Source: Oxalobacteraceae bacterium UBA6018 (GTDB lineage: Bacteria; Pseudomonadota; Gammaproteobacteria; Burkholderiales; Burkholderiaceae_D). Taken from it: a DNA stretch of 48,674 nucleotides. Location of the stretch: assembly GCA_002428015.1 (NCBI GenBank), contig DIZW01000070.1, forward strand, positions 350-49,023, in the 5' to 3' direction. Positions 17,224 to 25,804 of the stretch are shown here, one piece after another (the first letter of the stretch is position 1; each line of letters starts with the position of its first letter). The translations under genes and the position numbers were made by a program. The notes beneath the pieces are model-generated. The model saw nothing but the letters and a program-made list of their open reading frames with translations. It was not told the DNA's origin and made no database searches.

Positions 17224-20200
17224 TCAGAACTCGTAACGCACGGTCGCCTGGATGGCCCACTGCGACTCGCCCTTGTTCTGCTTGGTGACGTAGTCCTCGA
17301 CCTGGTCGCGCATCTGGTACACGTATTTACCGTCCTGCATGCCGGCATAGTCAACGAAACTGCGCGCGTTGCCGCCGGAACTGGAGAAGCCGACCTCGTT
17401 GATGCGGCCCCACTTGCGGTTGATCATGTTGCCGACGTTCTGGAAGTCGAGCACGAACACGCCCTTATGCCCCTTCCAGATGCCCGGCACTTCCTGGGCC
17501 AGGCGCATGTCGACGCAGTTGGTCCATGGCGCCAAGGCATCCTGGCGCCCGGTGACACCGCCCACCGCGCGCGCCAGTTCCTTGTTGCTGCTGACCACCT
17601 GCCAGAAACGGGTTTCGTTGGTCTTGCTGGTGGCAGTGTCGCCACGGAAAATCACCTGGCCCGAGCCGAAGGCGCTTGGGATGAACATCAGGTCGTTGCC
17701 GCCGACACCATCGCCGTTCATGTCGTTGTTGAAGGTCCAGCTGTACGGCTTGCCCGTGCGGCCCTCGTAGAACATCCCGAAACTAGTCTTGTAGGCGCCG
17801 AAAAAGCGCTTGTCCCACGTCAGCGAGGCGATCACGCGGTTGCGTTCCTGGTAGCTCGACGGCGCCAGCGTTTCCTCGTTGGGATTGAAGATCGCGCGCC
17901 CGCCCCAGTTCGAGCCGGCCGTCGAGGACGACAGGTTGCTCACCTCGGTGGCGTCGGTGTAGGTGTAGGCCACGGTCCAGCGCAAGTCCTTCGCGCGCGA
18001 GTTGCTCAGCGACATGGTGACCACGTTGCCGCCGCCCTTCTTGGTTTCGGTCGCCTCGATCACATTGCCGAAAGCGGCATTGCTCAGCGCCCGGTTGCGA
18101 TGGCCGGCGCAGGCGCCGGTGGTGGTGAAGCCGCCAAAGCCGTTGGCGCACGAGGCCGTGTAGCCGGTCTCGGTCCAGAACATCTGGCGCCCGTCCGGGC
18201 CGATGCGGGTCGGCGCGCCCAGGTTCAGGTTCTGGAAGTACAGGCCGGTATTGGTCTTGGTGCGCAGGTATTCGATGCTGGCGACCAGGCCGAACCATGG
18301 AAGTTCGTGCTCGAAGGCCAGATTGGCTTTCCACACCGACGGCTCGCTCAGGCCCGGTGCCAGCAAGTCGACCACAGAGACCGGCGCGCCGATCGCCTTC
18401 TGGGCGGCCGGATCGGGACTGAACAGATTGTCGCCCGAACAGGCCGGATTGGTGCCGCCGCAACCGAGGGTATAGGTCAGCACGCCGGGGTTGGCGAAGG
18501 GGTTACCGATCCACACGTTCAGCGCCGAGCCTTCGAACAGGCCGACGCCGCCGCGCAACTGGGATGAGCGCGCGGTGTCGAAACGGTAGTTGAAGCCAAC
18601 GCGCGGCTGCACCAGGTCCTGGCCATCGATGGTGACGGTGTTGTCGGCGCCGAAACCGCCGGTTTCGCGCTGGAGCGCGCTGGTGGTGGCGCTGTACACG
18701 CCCGCCACCTTGGGTTGGGCCACGACGGCGTTGCGGCGCGGCCGGTCGCCGGTCGCGGCGCGGTCGTAGCGCAGGCCGTAGGTGACGTTCAGGCGCGGCG
18801 TGACGGCCCAGGTGTCCTGCGCGAACAGGCCGGTGTCGGCCAGTTTCCACACGGCCGCGGTGTCGGCCAGGGTCACGCCAGGGTACAGCAGCTGCGCCGT
18901 GTATTGCGTGGCGCGCCCGCGGGCATAGTTCTCCAACACGGCCGCCTCGATCGTCGCCGCAGGCGATTTCGAGCAATTGACGGCGCCGATCTGGTAGGTC
19001 ACCGTGGCGCTGCTATTCAGGCAGCCGAAGGTATAGTTGCCGTTCACGTTCTGCAAGAAGACGTTCGACATCGTGTCGCGCTTCCAATCGGCGCCGAACT
19101 TGATCTCGTGATCGCCGTACAGCCAGGTGCCGGCGGCATAGGCGTCGTCGGCCGTGGTGTCGAGTTTGTTCGCCTGGCGGCTCTGCTCGGTGCCAAAGTT
19201 GATGTAGCGGGTGCCGGTACGCACCGTGCTGGGCGTGCCAGCGGGCAGCGGGCCGGTAAAGCCGATGCCGATCGACGGCAGATAGGAATTGTTCGCATTG
19301 CTCTTGCCGCTGTTACGGCGCGACAGTTTGATCTCGGTCGAGAAGTTCGGGCTCCAGTAGCTGAACAACTGCGCGACGGTGGAATCGATGGACTTCGACT
19401 CGGTCCACAGGTAGGAGTTGAGTGCAATGCCGGTGGCCGTATAGCCCGAGAATTGGGGCTCGGTCTGGTCGGTCTTCTGCCAGCGCAGGCTGGCGCGGTG
19501 GTTGTCGTTGATGTTCCAGTCGATCTTGACGAGGCGGTCCTGGACGGTTTGCGCCAGGCCGGTTGGCGCGTCCGAGCTGCCCGCATCGAAGCCATACTGG
19601 TCGTGCGAAATCTTCTGCACGGCCGCGATGGCCGAGGGGGTGATGCCGACGTTGGTCAATGGGCTGCCCAGGGGGCCGAATGCCGGCGACGCACGCGAGC
19701 TGGACGAATCTTCGCCGCTGAAGAAGATAAACAGCTTGTCCTTGATCAACGGGCCGCCCAGGGTCACCCCCGTGGTCTTCTCGGTGAAGGGTGGCGGCGG
19801 CGCGTAGGTTCCATCGGTCGCGTTATAACGGTCCCCGGCCATCTTATCGTTGCGGAAGACGTGGTACACGCTGCCGCGTAAATCGTTGGTACCGGACTTC
19901 GTCACCGCGTTGATGTTGGCGCCCGTGTAGCCCTTCTGCGTCACGTCGTAATTGGAGATATTGACCTGCACCGACTGGATCGAATCGATCGAGATCGGCT
20001 GCTTATTGGTCGGCAGGCCGTTTGCCTCCAGGCCGAAGGTATCGCTGATGCTGACGCCGTCGATGGTGATCGAATTGAAGCGCGAGTTCTGGCCGCCGGC
20101 CGAGATCTCGCCGCGGTCCTTGTCCGTTTGCGACAGGCGCGGATCGGTGCGCGCATAGTCCGACAGGCTGCGCTGGATCGACGACAGCGCGGCCAGTTCC

Positions 20201-20634
20201 GAGCGGCCGATATTGGTGCCGGCGCCCATCGCCATCTTGTTGAATTTGTTCGAGGTACTTTGACCGGCGATGGTCACTTTCTGCATGTCGCCCAGCTGCG
20301 CGTCAACGCTCGCGGTTTCCGCCAACTGCAGATAGATGCCTTCACGCTTTTCGGTAATGCCGTCTTTGGTGATCGTGATCGTATAAGGGCCGCCCACCCG
20401 CAGGCCGCGCGCCGAATAGCGGCCTTCCGCGTCGGTGGTCACGTTACTGACCGATCCAGATTCGCTGTGCACGATCGTGACCTTGGCGCCGCTGGTGGGA
20501 CGGCCATCGCTGCCCGAAATACGCCCGGTGATGCTCGACGAGGTATTCTGCGCCATGACCGGCATCGCGGTGGCGAGAGCGAGGGAGAGGGCGAATGCCA
20601 GCTTGGTAAGCCGCAACCCTTTTGTGTTGATCAT
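17224..20634 (-). CDS. Oar-like TonB-dependent receptor with N-terminal carboxypeptidase-regulatory domain
   Basis: This 1136-residue outer-membrane receptor has a signal peptide (MINTKGLRLTKLAFALSLAL, cleavage near AMPVMAQ, residue 29). A carboxypeptidase-regulatory-like fold follows at about 34-115 (SITGRISGSDGRPTSGA; AEGRYSARGLRVGGPY). The plug domain includes ISAGGQNSRFNSITIDGV and ANINAVTKSGTNDLRGSVY, and a very long barrel ends in VRYEF with a terminal Phe. Receptors of this build (Oar family) are large and their substrates are mostly unknown. I started at 20634, where the signal peptide begins; a longer frame back to 20778 has no sense as a leader. The gene stands alone with its own terminator and a palindrome upstream. 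Its position between nucleotidase genes and purine-catabolic genes makes a nucleic-acid-derived ligand possible but unproven. Confidence 0.93.
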   Translation of the reverse strand: MINTKGLRLTKLAFALSLALATAMPVMAQNTSSSITGRISGSDGRPTSGAKVTIVHSESGSVSNVTTDAEGRYSARGLRVGGPYTITITKDGITEKREGIYLQLAETASVDAQLGDMQKVTIAGQSTSNKFNKMAMGAGTNIGRSELAALSSIQRSLSDYARTDPRLSQTDKDRGEISAGGQNSRFNSITIDGVSISDTFGLEANGLPTNKQPISIDSIQSVQVNISNYDVTQKGYTGANINAVTKSGTNDLRGSVYHVFRNDKMAGDRYNATDGTYAPPPPFTEKTTGVTLGGPLIKDKLFIFFSGEDSSSSRASPAFGPLGSPLTNVGITPSAIAAVQKISHDQYGFDAGSSDAPTGLAQTVQDRLVKIDWNINDNHRASLRWQKTDQTEPQFSGYTATGIALNSYLWTESKSIDSTVAQLFSYWSPNFSTEIKLSRRNSGKSNANNSYLPSIGIGFTGPLPAGTPSTVRTGTRYINFGTEQSRQANKLDTTADDAYAAGTWLYGDHEIKFGADWKRDTMSNVFLQNVNGNYTFGCLNSSATVTYQIGAVNCSKSPAATIEAAVLENYARGRATQYTAQLLYPGVTLADTAAVWKLADTGLFAQDTWAVTPRLNVTYGLRYDRAATGDRPRRNAVVAQPKVAGVYSATTSALQRETGGFGADNTVTIDGQDLVQPRVGFNYRFDTARSSQLRGGVGLFEGSALNVWIGNPFANPGVLTYTLGCGGTNPACSGDNLFSPDPAAQKAIGAPVSVVDLLAPGLSEPSVWKANLAFEHELPWFGLVASIEYLRTKTNTGLYFQNLNLGAPTRIGPDGRQMFWTETGYTASCANGFGGFTTTGACAGHRNRALSNAAFGNVIEATETKKGGGNVVTMSLSNSRAKDLRWTVAYTYTDATEVSNLSSSTAGSNWGGRAIFNPNEETLAPSSYQERNRVIASLTWDKRFFGAYKTSFGMFYEGRTGKPYSWTFNNDMNGDGVGGNDLMFIPSAFGSGQVIFRGDTATSKTNETRFWQVVSSNKELARAVGGVTGRQDALAPWTNCVDMRLAQEVPGIWKGHKGVFVLDFQNVGNMINRKWGRINEVGFSSSGGNARSFVDYAGMQDGKYVYQMRDQVEDYVTKQNKGESQWAIQATVRYEF

Positions 20635-21319
20635 TGTATAACCCCAAAAAGACGAATTGTTATCGAAGGCCGCGAGACCCTCACGCGTGAGTTGCTGCAA
20701 TCCTGGGCAGGCGCCGTTCGTGGGGCGATGCCGGCTTGCGCAGTGCGCAAGCTTAGTGGTCGAATATGTCACGGTCATGACGCGCTCCGACCCTGGCTGA
20801 CCGACATGTTTTGATTAATTTTCAGCCAACTATGAGGCAAGCATAGTTTGTTGACAAATATGTTTTCTTTTATTGATTTATAGGATGTGCATATAAATGC
20901 CTTGAAAAACACAGGGTTGGCGGTCTGAAAGGTCATCCTACCGGGCGGGTGCGTGCGGCGATTACAAGAATCTCGCTCCTTAGGTGAAAATCACTCATGA
21001 GAAAAGCCAACAAATGTTGATCCTCGCACGCAAATGTGTAGCGGGATGACCACAGATTGCGCGGCGGTGGGCCTTACTTTCCTCCGGTCGCAGGCGCGTG
21101 ATCGCCAGCGGCGATCCTTACGATCAGCCGCGCCAGGAACGCCCGTCGGCTGGGGCGAAACGGCGAATGCGCGTGAACGCGACGAGTATCCGAGCAACCC
21201 GCGCCACACCGTAATGGAGTGGCGCGGCGACAGCGATGCGGCCCGGAACGCCAAGGCGTGGGCCGCCGACATTCCGCCTGCGATGCGCTAGGCCAAGCCG
21301 CAAGCGACCGGCAGCAACG
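20635..21319. other. Intergenic region upstream of the Oar-like receptor
   Basis: This 685-base gap holds the receptor's control region: a 19-base palindrome (20734-20752) and an AT-rich block (about 20810-20900) that stands out in this high-GC DNA and could carry the promoter. On the minus strand TTGCCT, 17 bases, TAATCA is a possible weak promoter within it. From about 21030 to 21290 the sequence returns to high GC with short open frames but no ribosome sites; I call no gene there. Confidence 0.5.
20734..20752. repeat. 19-base palindrome, possible operator of the Oar-like receptor gene
   Basis: Nine-base arms GCTTGCGCA and TGCGCAAGC surround a single central G; the match is perfect. It lies 100-118 bases upstream of the receptor start codon, the usual distance for an operator or activator site. 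No T run follows on either strand, so termination is unlikely. The binding protein is unknown. Confidence 0.55.
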
Positions 21320-21820
21320 TCAAACGGCGTCAACGAATCCAGTCTCGCTCACATTGCGCAAGCGCGCGCGCCACGCACCAAGGGCCGACAGCGCCGACTG
21401 GAACTTGCGCTCGATGAGATCGGCCTCGACCGGGGTGACCACACCATCGAGCAGTGCGATCGACACTGCTTCGGCCACCGCGCCGACCTCGCTCATCACG
21501 CGGCACACGGTCTGCGACAAATCGTCCTGGCGCGCCGATTCTGGCTGAGGGACGACGAAGGCCGCCATCCCATGGCGCACCAGTAAGGCGTGCAGCGGCA
21601 GGTGGGCGTCGGGGATGCCGGCCTTCTGGCAGCAGCTGACGATCAGCGACACCTCTTCGAACGACGGGTAGTGCGAGGCGATCGAGGGCGACAGCTTATT
21701 GCGTAGCACGTTGGCGGACATGTCCAGCTCGCGCGCTAATGCGTCCAGCCCGCCGGGAAACTTGCGCGCCACGGTGTAGAGCGCATCGTGCTGATTCATC
21801 TCCAGATAGCGTCGGGTCAT
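21320..21820 (-). CDS. Phage CII-like (CP76 family) regulatory protein
   Basis: This 166-residue soluble protein resembles the phage regulatory CII/CP76 family found in P2/186-type phages and as lone chromosomal copies in proteobacteria. The N-terminal half fits: MNQHDALYTVARKFPGG, then LARELDMSANVLRNKLSP as a probable helix-turn-helix, then a segment PSFEEVSLIVSCCQ. The C-terminal half is helical. AAAGGA five to six bases before the ATG at 21820 favours that start over the internal Met8. No other phage gene is nearby, so it is more likely a domesticated regulator than part of a prophage. It is divergent from the membrane protein/DUF2491/PspA-like genes with 82 bases between, which suggests, but does not show, that it controls them. 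Confidence 0.75.
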   Translation of the reverse strand: MTRRYLEMNQHDALYTVARKFPGGLDALARELDMSANVLRNKLSPSIASHYPSFEEVSLIVSCCQKAGIPDAHLPLHALLVRHGMAAFVVPQPESARQDDLSQTVCRVMSEVGAVAEAVSIALLDGVVTPVEADLIERKFQSALSALGAWRARLRNVSETGFVDAV

Positions 21821-21902
21821 GGTAATCCTTTGAATTTTTTACCGGTGCATGCAAACGGCCGGTTCGTTATTCTAATTCAAACTTCTGACGACCTCCCCGA
21901 CC

Positions 21903-22628
21903 ATGCTGAAGACTGCCCAATTCGCGTTCGCGCTGCTCTTGTTACTGCCCCAGGTCCACGACGCGGCGGCGTCCACCGCGCCGCGCGCCACGTTCAGCCA
22001 CGGCTTTTCGTCGCGTTCACCTTCCCCCGCTTTCCCATCGCGCATGGCCATGCCGGCGCCGAAATCGGGATTTGGCTCCTTTGGCCGCGCGACGGCGGCG
22101 GCGCCTGACGCGATGCACACGAGCGGCGCGGCGGCGACACCCAGGCAATCCGACTCGGCGCTGTCCCGCCAGCTCAATACCAACGCGGCGCAAGCGAACG
22201 CCCTGCGCACGTTCGACGAACGCCGCGCGGCACAGCAGGCGCACAGCGCACCGCCAGCGGCGACTGGCCCCGCACCGATCGCGCCGGCCCAGCCAGCCAA
22301 CGTGTCGATGCCCGTGCCCGCCGCGCCCACGACCGTCATCGTGCAACAGGGCAGTGGCGGCCTCGGTCACGTCCTCGCCGGTGCCATGATCGCCCGGACC
22401 TTCAGCGGACACGCCGGCGCAGGCTACTACCCGGCACCTGTGCCCAACCCAGCCGCTGGCGGCGGTGCTGTCCAACGGGGCGGCGGCGGCTTCTTCACCA
22501 CCTTCATGTGGCTATGCCTGCTGTCGCTGGTCGGCTGGGGCATCTGGTTTGCATGGCGGCGCGCGAGCAACCGCCGCGCGCTCAACCGGGACGCCAACAA
22601 GCCGAATTATTCATTCGAGAGGAATTGA
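21903..22628 (+). CDS. Hypothetical membrane-anchored protein with Ala/Pro-rich extracytoplasmic region
   Basis: This 241-residue protein is not recognised. It starts with a signal-like hydrophobic segment (8-23), followed by a long low-complexity region rich in Ala, Pro, Ser and Gln (about 25-145). A short hydrophobic Gly/Ala patch lies at about 150-168, a Gly run follows, and a strong membrane helix (about 196-220, with FMWLCLLSLVGWGIWFAW) precedes a basic tail RRASNRRALNRD. The expected topology is N-terminal part outside, short basic C-terminus inside, which could bind a cytoplasmic partner. The next gene (DUF2491) begins four bases after its stop. No clear ribosome site precedes the ATG. 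It may anchor the PspA-like or DUF2491 protein to the membrane; this is inference. Confidence 0.75.
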   Translation: MLKTAQFAFALLLLLPQVHDAAASTAPRATFSHGFSSRSPSPAFPSRMAMPAPKSGFGSFGRATAAAPDAMHTSGAAATPRQSDSALSRQLNTNAAQANALRTFDERRAAQQAHSAPPAATGPAPIAPAQPANVSMPVPAAPTTVIVQQGSGGLGHVLAGAMIARTFSGHAGAGYYPAPVPNPAAGGGAVQRGGGGFFTTFMWLCLLSLVGWGIWFAWRRASNRRALNRDANKPNYSFERN

Positions 22629-22632
22629 AAAC

Positions 22633-23418
22633 ATGGCCTGGAACGATATGTTCAGCTACGTCCGCACGATGGCAGCCAAGCGCGGCGTGCTCCAGGAAGA
22701 CGCGCGCGCCGACGACGGCCTCCCACTGGGTGCGCGCATCGGCAGCCTGGTGCAAATGCAGCAATCGCCCATCATCCGTGCCCAGGGCGGCGGCTCGCTG
22801 ATCGCGATGCCGGCCGAGGGGGACACCCGGGTGCTGGCCGTGTCGCAGCTTCGGCTCGAGCCCAAGACCGAGTTGTACCGCCTGTATCTGGCCACGGGCG
22901 ACGAGGACGGCAAGGAGAAGTTCCTGCAGGTGTTCTGCGGGACCGATGGCGCGGTGGCCGAGATCCTCTACTGCACCGGCCTGGCGCGCGTGATCCCGGA
23001 GACCTCCGAGGACCAGGACGCCTACACCGGCGCGGCCGGCTACGGTCTGGGTGACGCCAGCTACACGCTGTGGCGCGAGCAACTGGCCGACATGCTGAGC
23101 GACGCCGAGCTGGCCGCCGTGTTCGACGGCGCCGACCGCATCGACTATGCACGCGACGCCGGCGCGAGCGACGCGGCTTTCGTGCCACCTTTCCGCGGCC
23201 AGGAAATCCGCATCGACGACGCGCAAGGCAAACACGGGCTGCGCCAGCAGCTGTACTTCATGCCCTACGTGCGCCAGCTACCGGGCGGCGAACGGGAGTA
23301 CCTCTTAATTACGACCGAAATCATCGACAGCGTCGACGGCGATGTTGCGCGGCGCGGCATCCACGTCGATTTCGTGATCGGCATCCCGATGGAAACGGAG
23401 CGCGTCGTCATCCAATAG
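22633..23418 (+). CDS. DUF2491-family protein (YjfK-like)
   Basis: This 261-residue soluble protein resembles the DUF2491 family, whose E. coli member is YjfK, encoded beside the PspA homologue YjfJ. Features seen are an N-terminal amphipathic helix, GLPLGARIGSLVQMQ, a regular beta-rich body (RLYLATGDEDGKEKFLQVFCG) and a C-terminal YLLITTEIIDSVDG followed by VDFVIGIPMETERVV. No catalytic motif is apparent and the biochemical function is unknown. I chose the ATG at 22633 because GAGAGGAA precedes it; a longer in-frame reading overlaps the previous gene. Its neighbours are a membrane-anchored protein gene (four bases upstream) and a PspA-like gene (90 bases downstream), a context that points to an envelope-stress or membrane-maintenance role. 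Confidence 0.82.
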   Translation: MAWNDMFSYVRTMAAKRGVLQEDARADDGLPLGARIGSLVQMQQSPIIRAQGGGSLIAMPAEGDTRVLAVSQLRLEPKTELYRLYLATGDEDGKEKFLQVFCGTDGAVAEILYCTGLARVIPETSEDQDAYTGAAGYGLGDASYTLWREQLADMLSDAELAAVFDGADRIDYARDAGASDAAFVPPFRGQEIRIDDAQGKHGLRQQLYFMPYVRQLPGGEREYLLITTEIIDSVDGDVARRGIHVDFVIGIPMETERVVIQ

Positions 23419-23508
23419 ACCACGCGCCCCGGACCAGCAGTACATCAGCAGTAGATCGGCAGCAGCAGCAAATGAGCAGCGCATTTTTTACCAACGAAAG
23501 GAACGACA

Positions 23509-24273
23509 ATGAGCAACGCAAGTGGATGGGGCCTGACCGCACGACTGGTGTCGAAACACTTCGGCGCCCTGGGCAGCCGGATCGCCGAGGCGATCGCCAA
23601 CTTCGACCCCGAGACCGCGACCGAGGCCGACCGCGACCGCCTGGTCGCCACCCTGCGCGACACCGCGCAACTGCTGGCGACGGCGCGCGCCCAGTTCACC
23701 AAGGAGCATGACGACATCGTCAACCTGCAGACCATGATCGCCAACGACGAGCGCGCCGCCGCCAAGCTGGCCGAGCGCCTGGCCGCTGGCACCATCGCCG
23801 AAGCGACCGTGACGATGTTCTGCGACGAGCTGGAGGCGAACAAGGCGCGCCTGCCGCAGGAAGTGCAGGAGGAGGCCGACGCGAAGGCTTATATGGAGGA
23901 GCTGCAGAAGATCGTCGACGCGCTGTCCCGGCAGCTGGCCGAATTCGACGCGCAGGCCAAGAAGGCGATGCAGGCGCTGGCCGGCGCCAACGCCCAAAAG
24001 CACCTGCAGGAAATGCGCATGGAGCGCCAGAGCCAGCTGGCCGGCCTGACTGGCATGCAGGGCAGCTCGACCGCCCTGAACGCCCTCACCCGCCGCGCCC
24101 AGGCCGTGAGCAATGAAGCGGCCGGCATGCGCATCGTCGCGGACATCGGCCAGAAGCCGCTCGACCAGCAGGCCGAGCTGGACGCGCTGCGCAAGTCGGT
24201 CAGCCAGCCGGAGACGAGCGGCGAAAGCGCGCTCGAACGGCTCAAGCGCCTGTCGGCCAAGGTGCCGGCATAA
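23509..24273 (+). CDS. PspA/IM30-family (YjfJ-like) coiled-coil protein
   Basis: This 254-residue protein is almost entirely helical with heptad-like spacing, charged Ala-rich coiled coils at about 60-165, and an N-terminal amphipathic helix (WGLTARLVSKHFGALGSRIA) like that by which PspA/IM30 proteins bind membrane. There is no signal peptide or membrane span. The closest pattern I know is YjfJ of E. coli, encoded beside YjfK (DUF2491) as here. PspA-family proteins coat stressed membranes and assemble into ESCRT-III-like polymers. GAAAGGA eight bases upstream sets the start. The last gene of the module, it converges on the adenosine deaminase gene with 18 bases between. Assignment to the family is by length, helix pattern and context rather than by a signature residue. 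Confidence 0.75.
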   Translation: MSNASGWGLTARLVSKHFGALGSRIAEAIANFDPETATEADRDRLVATLRDTAQLLATARAQFTKEHDDIVNLQTMIANDERAAAKLAERLAAGTIAEATVTMFCDELEANKARLPQEVQEEADAKAYMEELQKIVDALSRQLAEFDAQAKKAMQALAGANAQKHLQEMRMERQSQLAGLTGMQGSSTALNALTRRAQAVSNEAAGMRIVADIGQKPLDQQAELDALRKSVSQPETSGESALERLKRLSAKVPA

Positions 24274-24291
24274 GCTCGCCGGCGCGCGCGA

Positions 24292-25782
24292 CTAGTGTTT
24301 GGCGCGCACCTGCGCGGCGTCCAGGCCAGCGATGGCGGCCTCGAACACCGCGTAGCGCGCGTCCAGCTGGGCCTTCAGGCGCTGCTTGTCGCGCTCCGGC
24401 AGGAATGCGTAGCGCAGGCTGTTGTAGGAGGCCTGCTTGACTTCGGCGTAATCAGGCTTGTAACGGCTGGCGAAAAGCACGTATTCGTTGGCCAGGTTAT
24501 GCCGGGTGACGCCGGCGTCGTCGGTCGATATCACATAGGGCACGCCGTACTTGCGGTACATGGTCAGCGGGTGGTCCTCGCCTTTGACGCCCGAAATGAA
24601 GGCATTGCTGGTCAGGTTGATCTCGACCGCCACGCCCTTCTGGCGCATGGTGCGCATGATGCCGATGGCGTTGGTCTCGTGCGCCAGGTCGATGCCGTGG
24701 CCGATGCGGTCGGCGCCGGCCACGTTGAGGGCCTGGTCGATGTGGAAGGACAGTCCTTCTGGCGGCACGTCGCCCAGCGCCAGCTCACCCGCGTGCAGCG
24801 CCAGCTTGACGTTCGGGTAGCGGGCCTTGAGGAATTTGAACATCCGCATGTGCAGCGCGTAGTCGCGCATCGACACGGCCTGGCTTTCCTGCCCGACGAT
24901 GTTCACGCCGACCACGAGCGGGTCCTGGCTGGCGGCCTTGAAGCCGGCCACCATCGACGCGAACACGCGCGAGGGCGGCAGCAGGCGCAGCACGTAGGCC
25001 TGGAACCGCATGGTGAAGCCGGCGTCGTCGATACCGGCGTGCGCGGCGTCGATGACGGCCAGGTAGTTGCTGACGCTGCGGTTGAAGACGGCATCTTTTT
25101 CAAGCGTCGCGTACCAGCCCTGCAGCAGCGCGTCGACGTCGGCGCCGCCCTGCTCCACGGCCTGGTCGAATTCGGCGTTGGCCAGCTGTGGAGCGGACTT
25201 GAACATGGTCTCGATGTAGCCGACGTTTTCCTGCACCGCGCGCTGCTTCAGTTCCAGCAGGCCGTCGTGGTAGTTAGCGTTCGATACGGGATCGAAGTAG
25301 AGGAAGGTCTGGAAGAACTGGCGGTCCGGCGGCGGCTGGAGCGCGCCGTGGTTGTTGAAGTCCTTGCTCGACCAGCGCTGCAGCAGCTCGCGGTAGGTCT
25401 GGTCGTCGGCCAGCACCTCGGCGCTCGACAGGCAGGTACGCTCGGCTGCCGGTAGCGCGCGCTGGGCTGCGACCACGGCCGGGTCGGTGAGGATGCGGTA
25501 GCTGTGCTTGTCGACGCAGGCGCCCTGCTTGTCGAGCCAGTCCACGTAACGCTCGGCGTAGATGGCGCCGGAATAATGGTGGTGCAGGTCGGCGCCCTTG
25601 GGCATCTGGGTGAAGAACATGGTCAGCTCAGCCGTCTGCGGCGTGTGCGCGATTAGCGCGGCGTAGTGGCGCGCGGTGACCGCTTCGTTGGCCTTCGCCA
25701 GGCTGGCCGCGGCGGGCGGCTTGGCGTGCGCGCCACCGGCCAGCAGCACGGCGATCAACAGGCTGCGCGAGATTCGGTTCAT
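24292..25782 (-). CDS. Adenosine deaminase with signal peptide (secreted, ADGF-like build)
   Basis: This 496-residue protein has an N-terminal signal peptide (hydrophobic 7-18, AHA at 18-20). The metal-dependent deaminase motifs are complete: KGADLHHHYSG (His67-His69), LHAGE (329-333, catalytic Glu333), RIGHGIDL (359-366) and STDDAG (419-424, Asp421/Asp422). NLTSN at 389-393 is another family segment. It is longer than cytoplasmic Add (about 330-350) and closer to the ADGF/CECR1 type, which acts outside the cytoplasm, deaminating adenosine to inosine. The start has AAGGAAG upstream; a longer frame would bury the signal peptide. It is the last gene of a six-gene purine-catabolic run and lies 22 bases after guaD. 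Acting in the periplasm it would convert adenosine before uptake by the BMP transporter. Confidence 0.92.
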   Translation of the reverse strand: MNRISRSLLIAVLLAGGAHAKPPAAASLAKANEAVTARHYAALIAHTPQTAELTMFFTQMPKGADLHHHYSGAIYAERYVDWLDKQGACVDKHSYRILTDPAVVAAQRALPAAERTCLSSAEVLADDQTYRELLQRWSSKDFNNHGALQPPPDRQFFQTFLYFDPVSNANYHDGLLELKQRAVQENVGYIETMFKSAPQLANAEFDQAVEQGGADVDALLQGWYATLEKDAVFNRSVSNYLAVIDAAHAGIDDAGFTMRFQAYVLRLLPPSRVFASMVAGFKAASQDPLVVGVNIVGQESQAVSMRDYALHMRMFKFLKARYPNVKLALHAGELALGDVPPEGLSFHIDQALNVAGADRIGHGIDLAHETNAIGIMRTMRQKGVAVEINLTSNAFISGVKGEDHPLTMYRKYGVPYVISTDDAGVTRHNLANEYVLFASRYKPDYAEVKQASYNSLRYAFLPERDKQRLKAQLDARYAVFEAAIAGLDAAQVRAKH

Positions 25783-25804
25783 GGGCTTCCTTCTTGGTTG
25801 GGCG

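Noticed and set aside
20635..20778. Longer N-terminus of the Oar-like receptor starting at 20778
   Set aside because: It would put 48 residues before a perfect signal peptide and make the upstream palindrome coding.
21034..21291. An 85-codon plus-strand frame upstream of the Oar-like receptor
   Set aside because: The second half looks faintly protein-like, but there is no ribosome site and no recognised family; a decayed gene fragment cannot be excluded.
21320..21820. Prophage, because of the CII-like protein
   Set aside because: No integrase, structural, lysis or replication gene and no attachment-site repeats are nearby; the protein family also occurs as single chromosomal genes.
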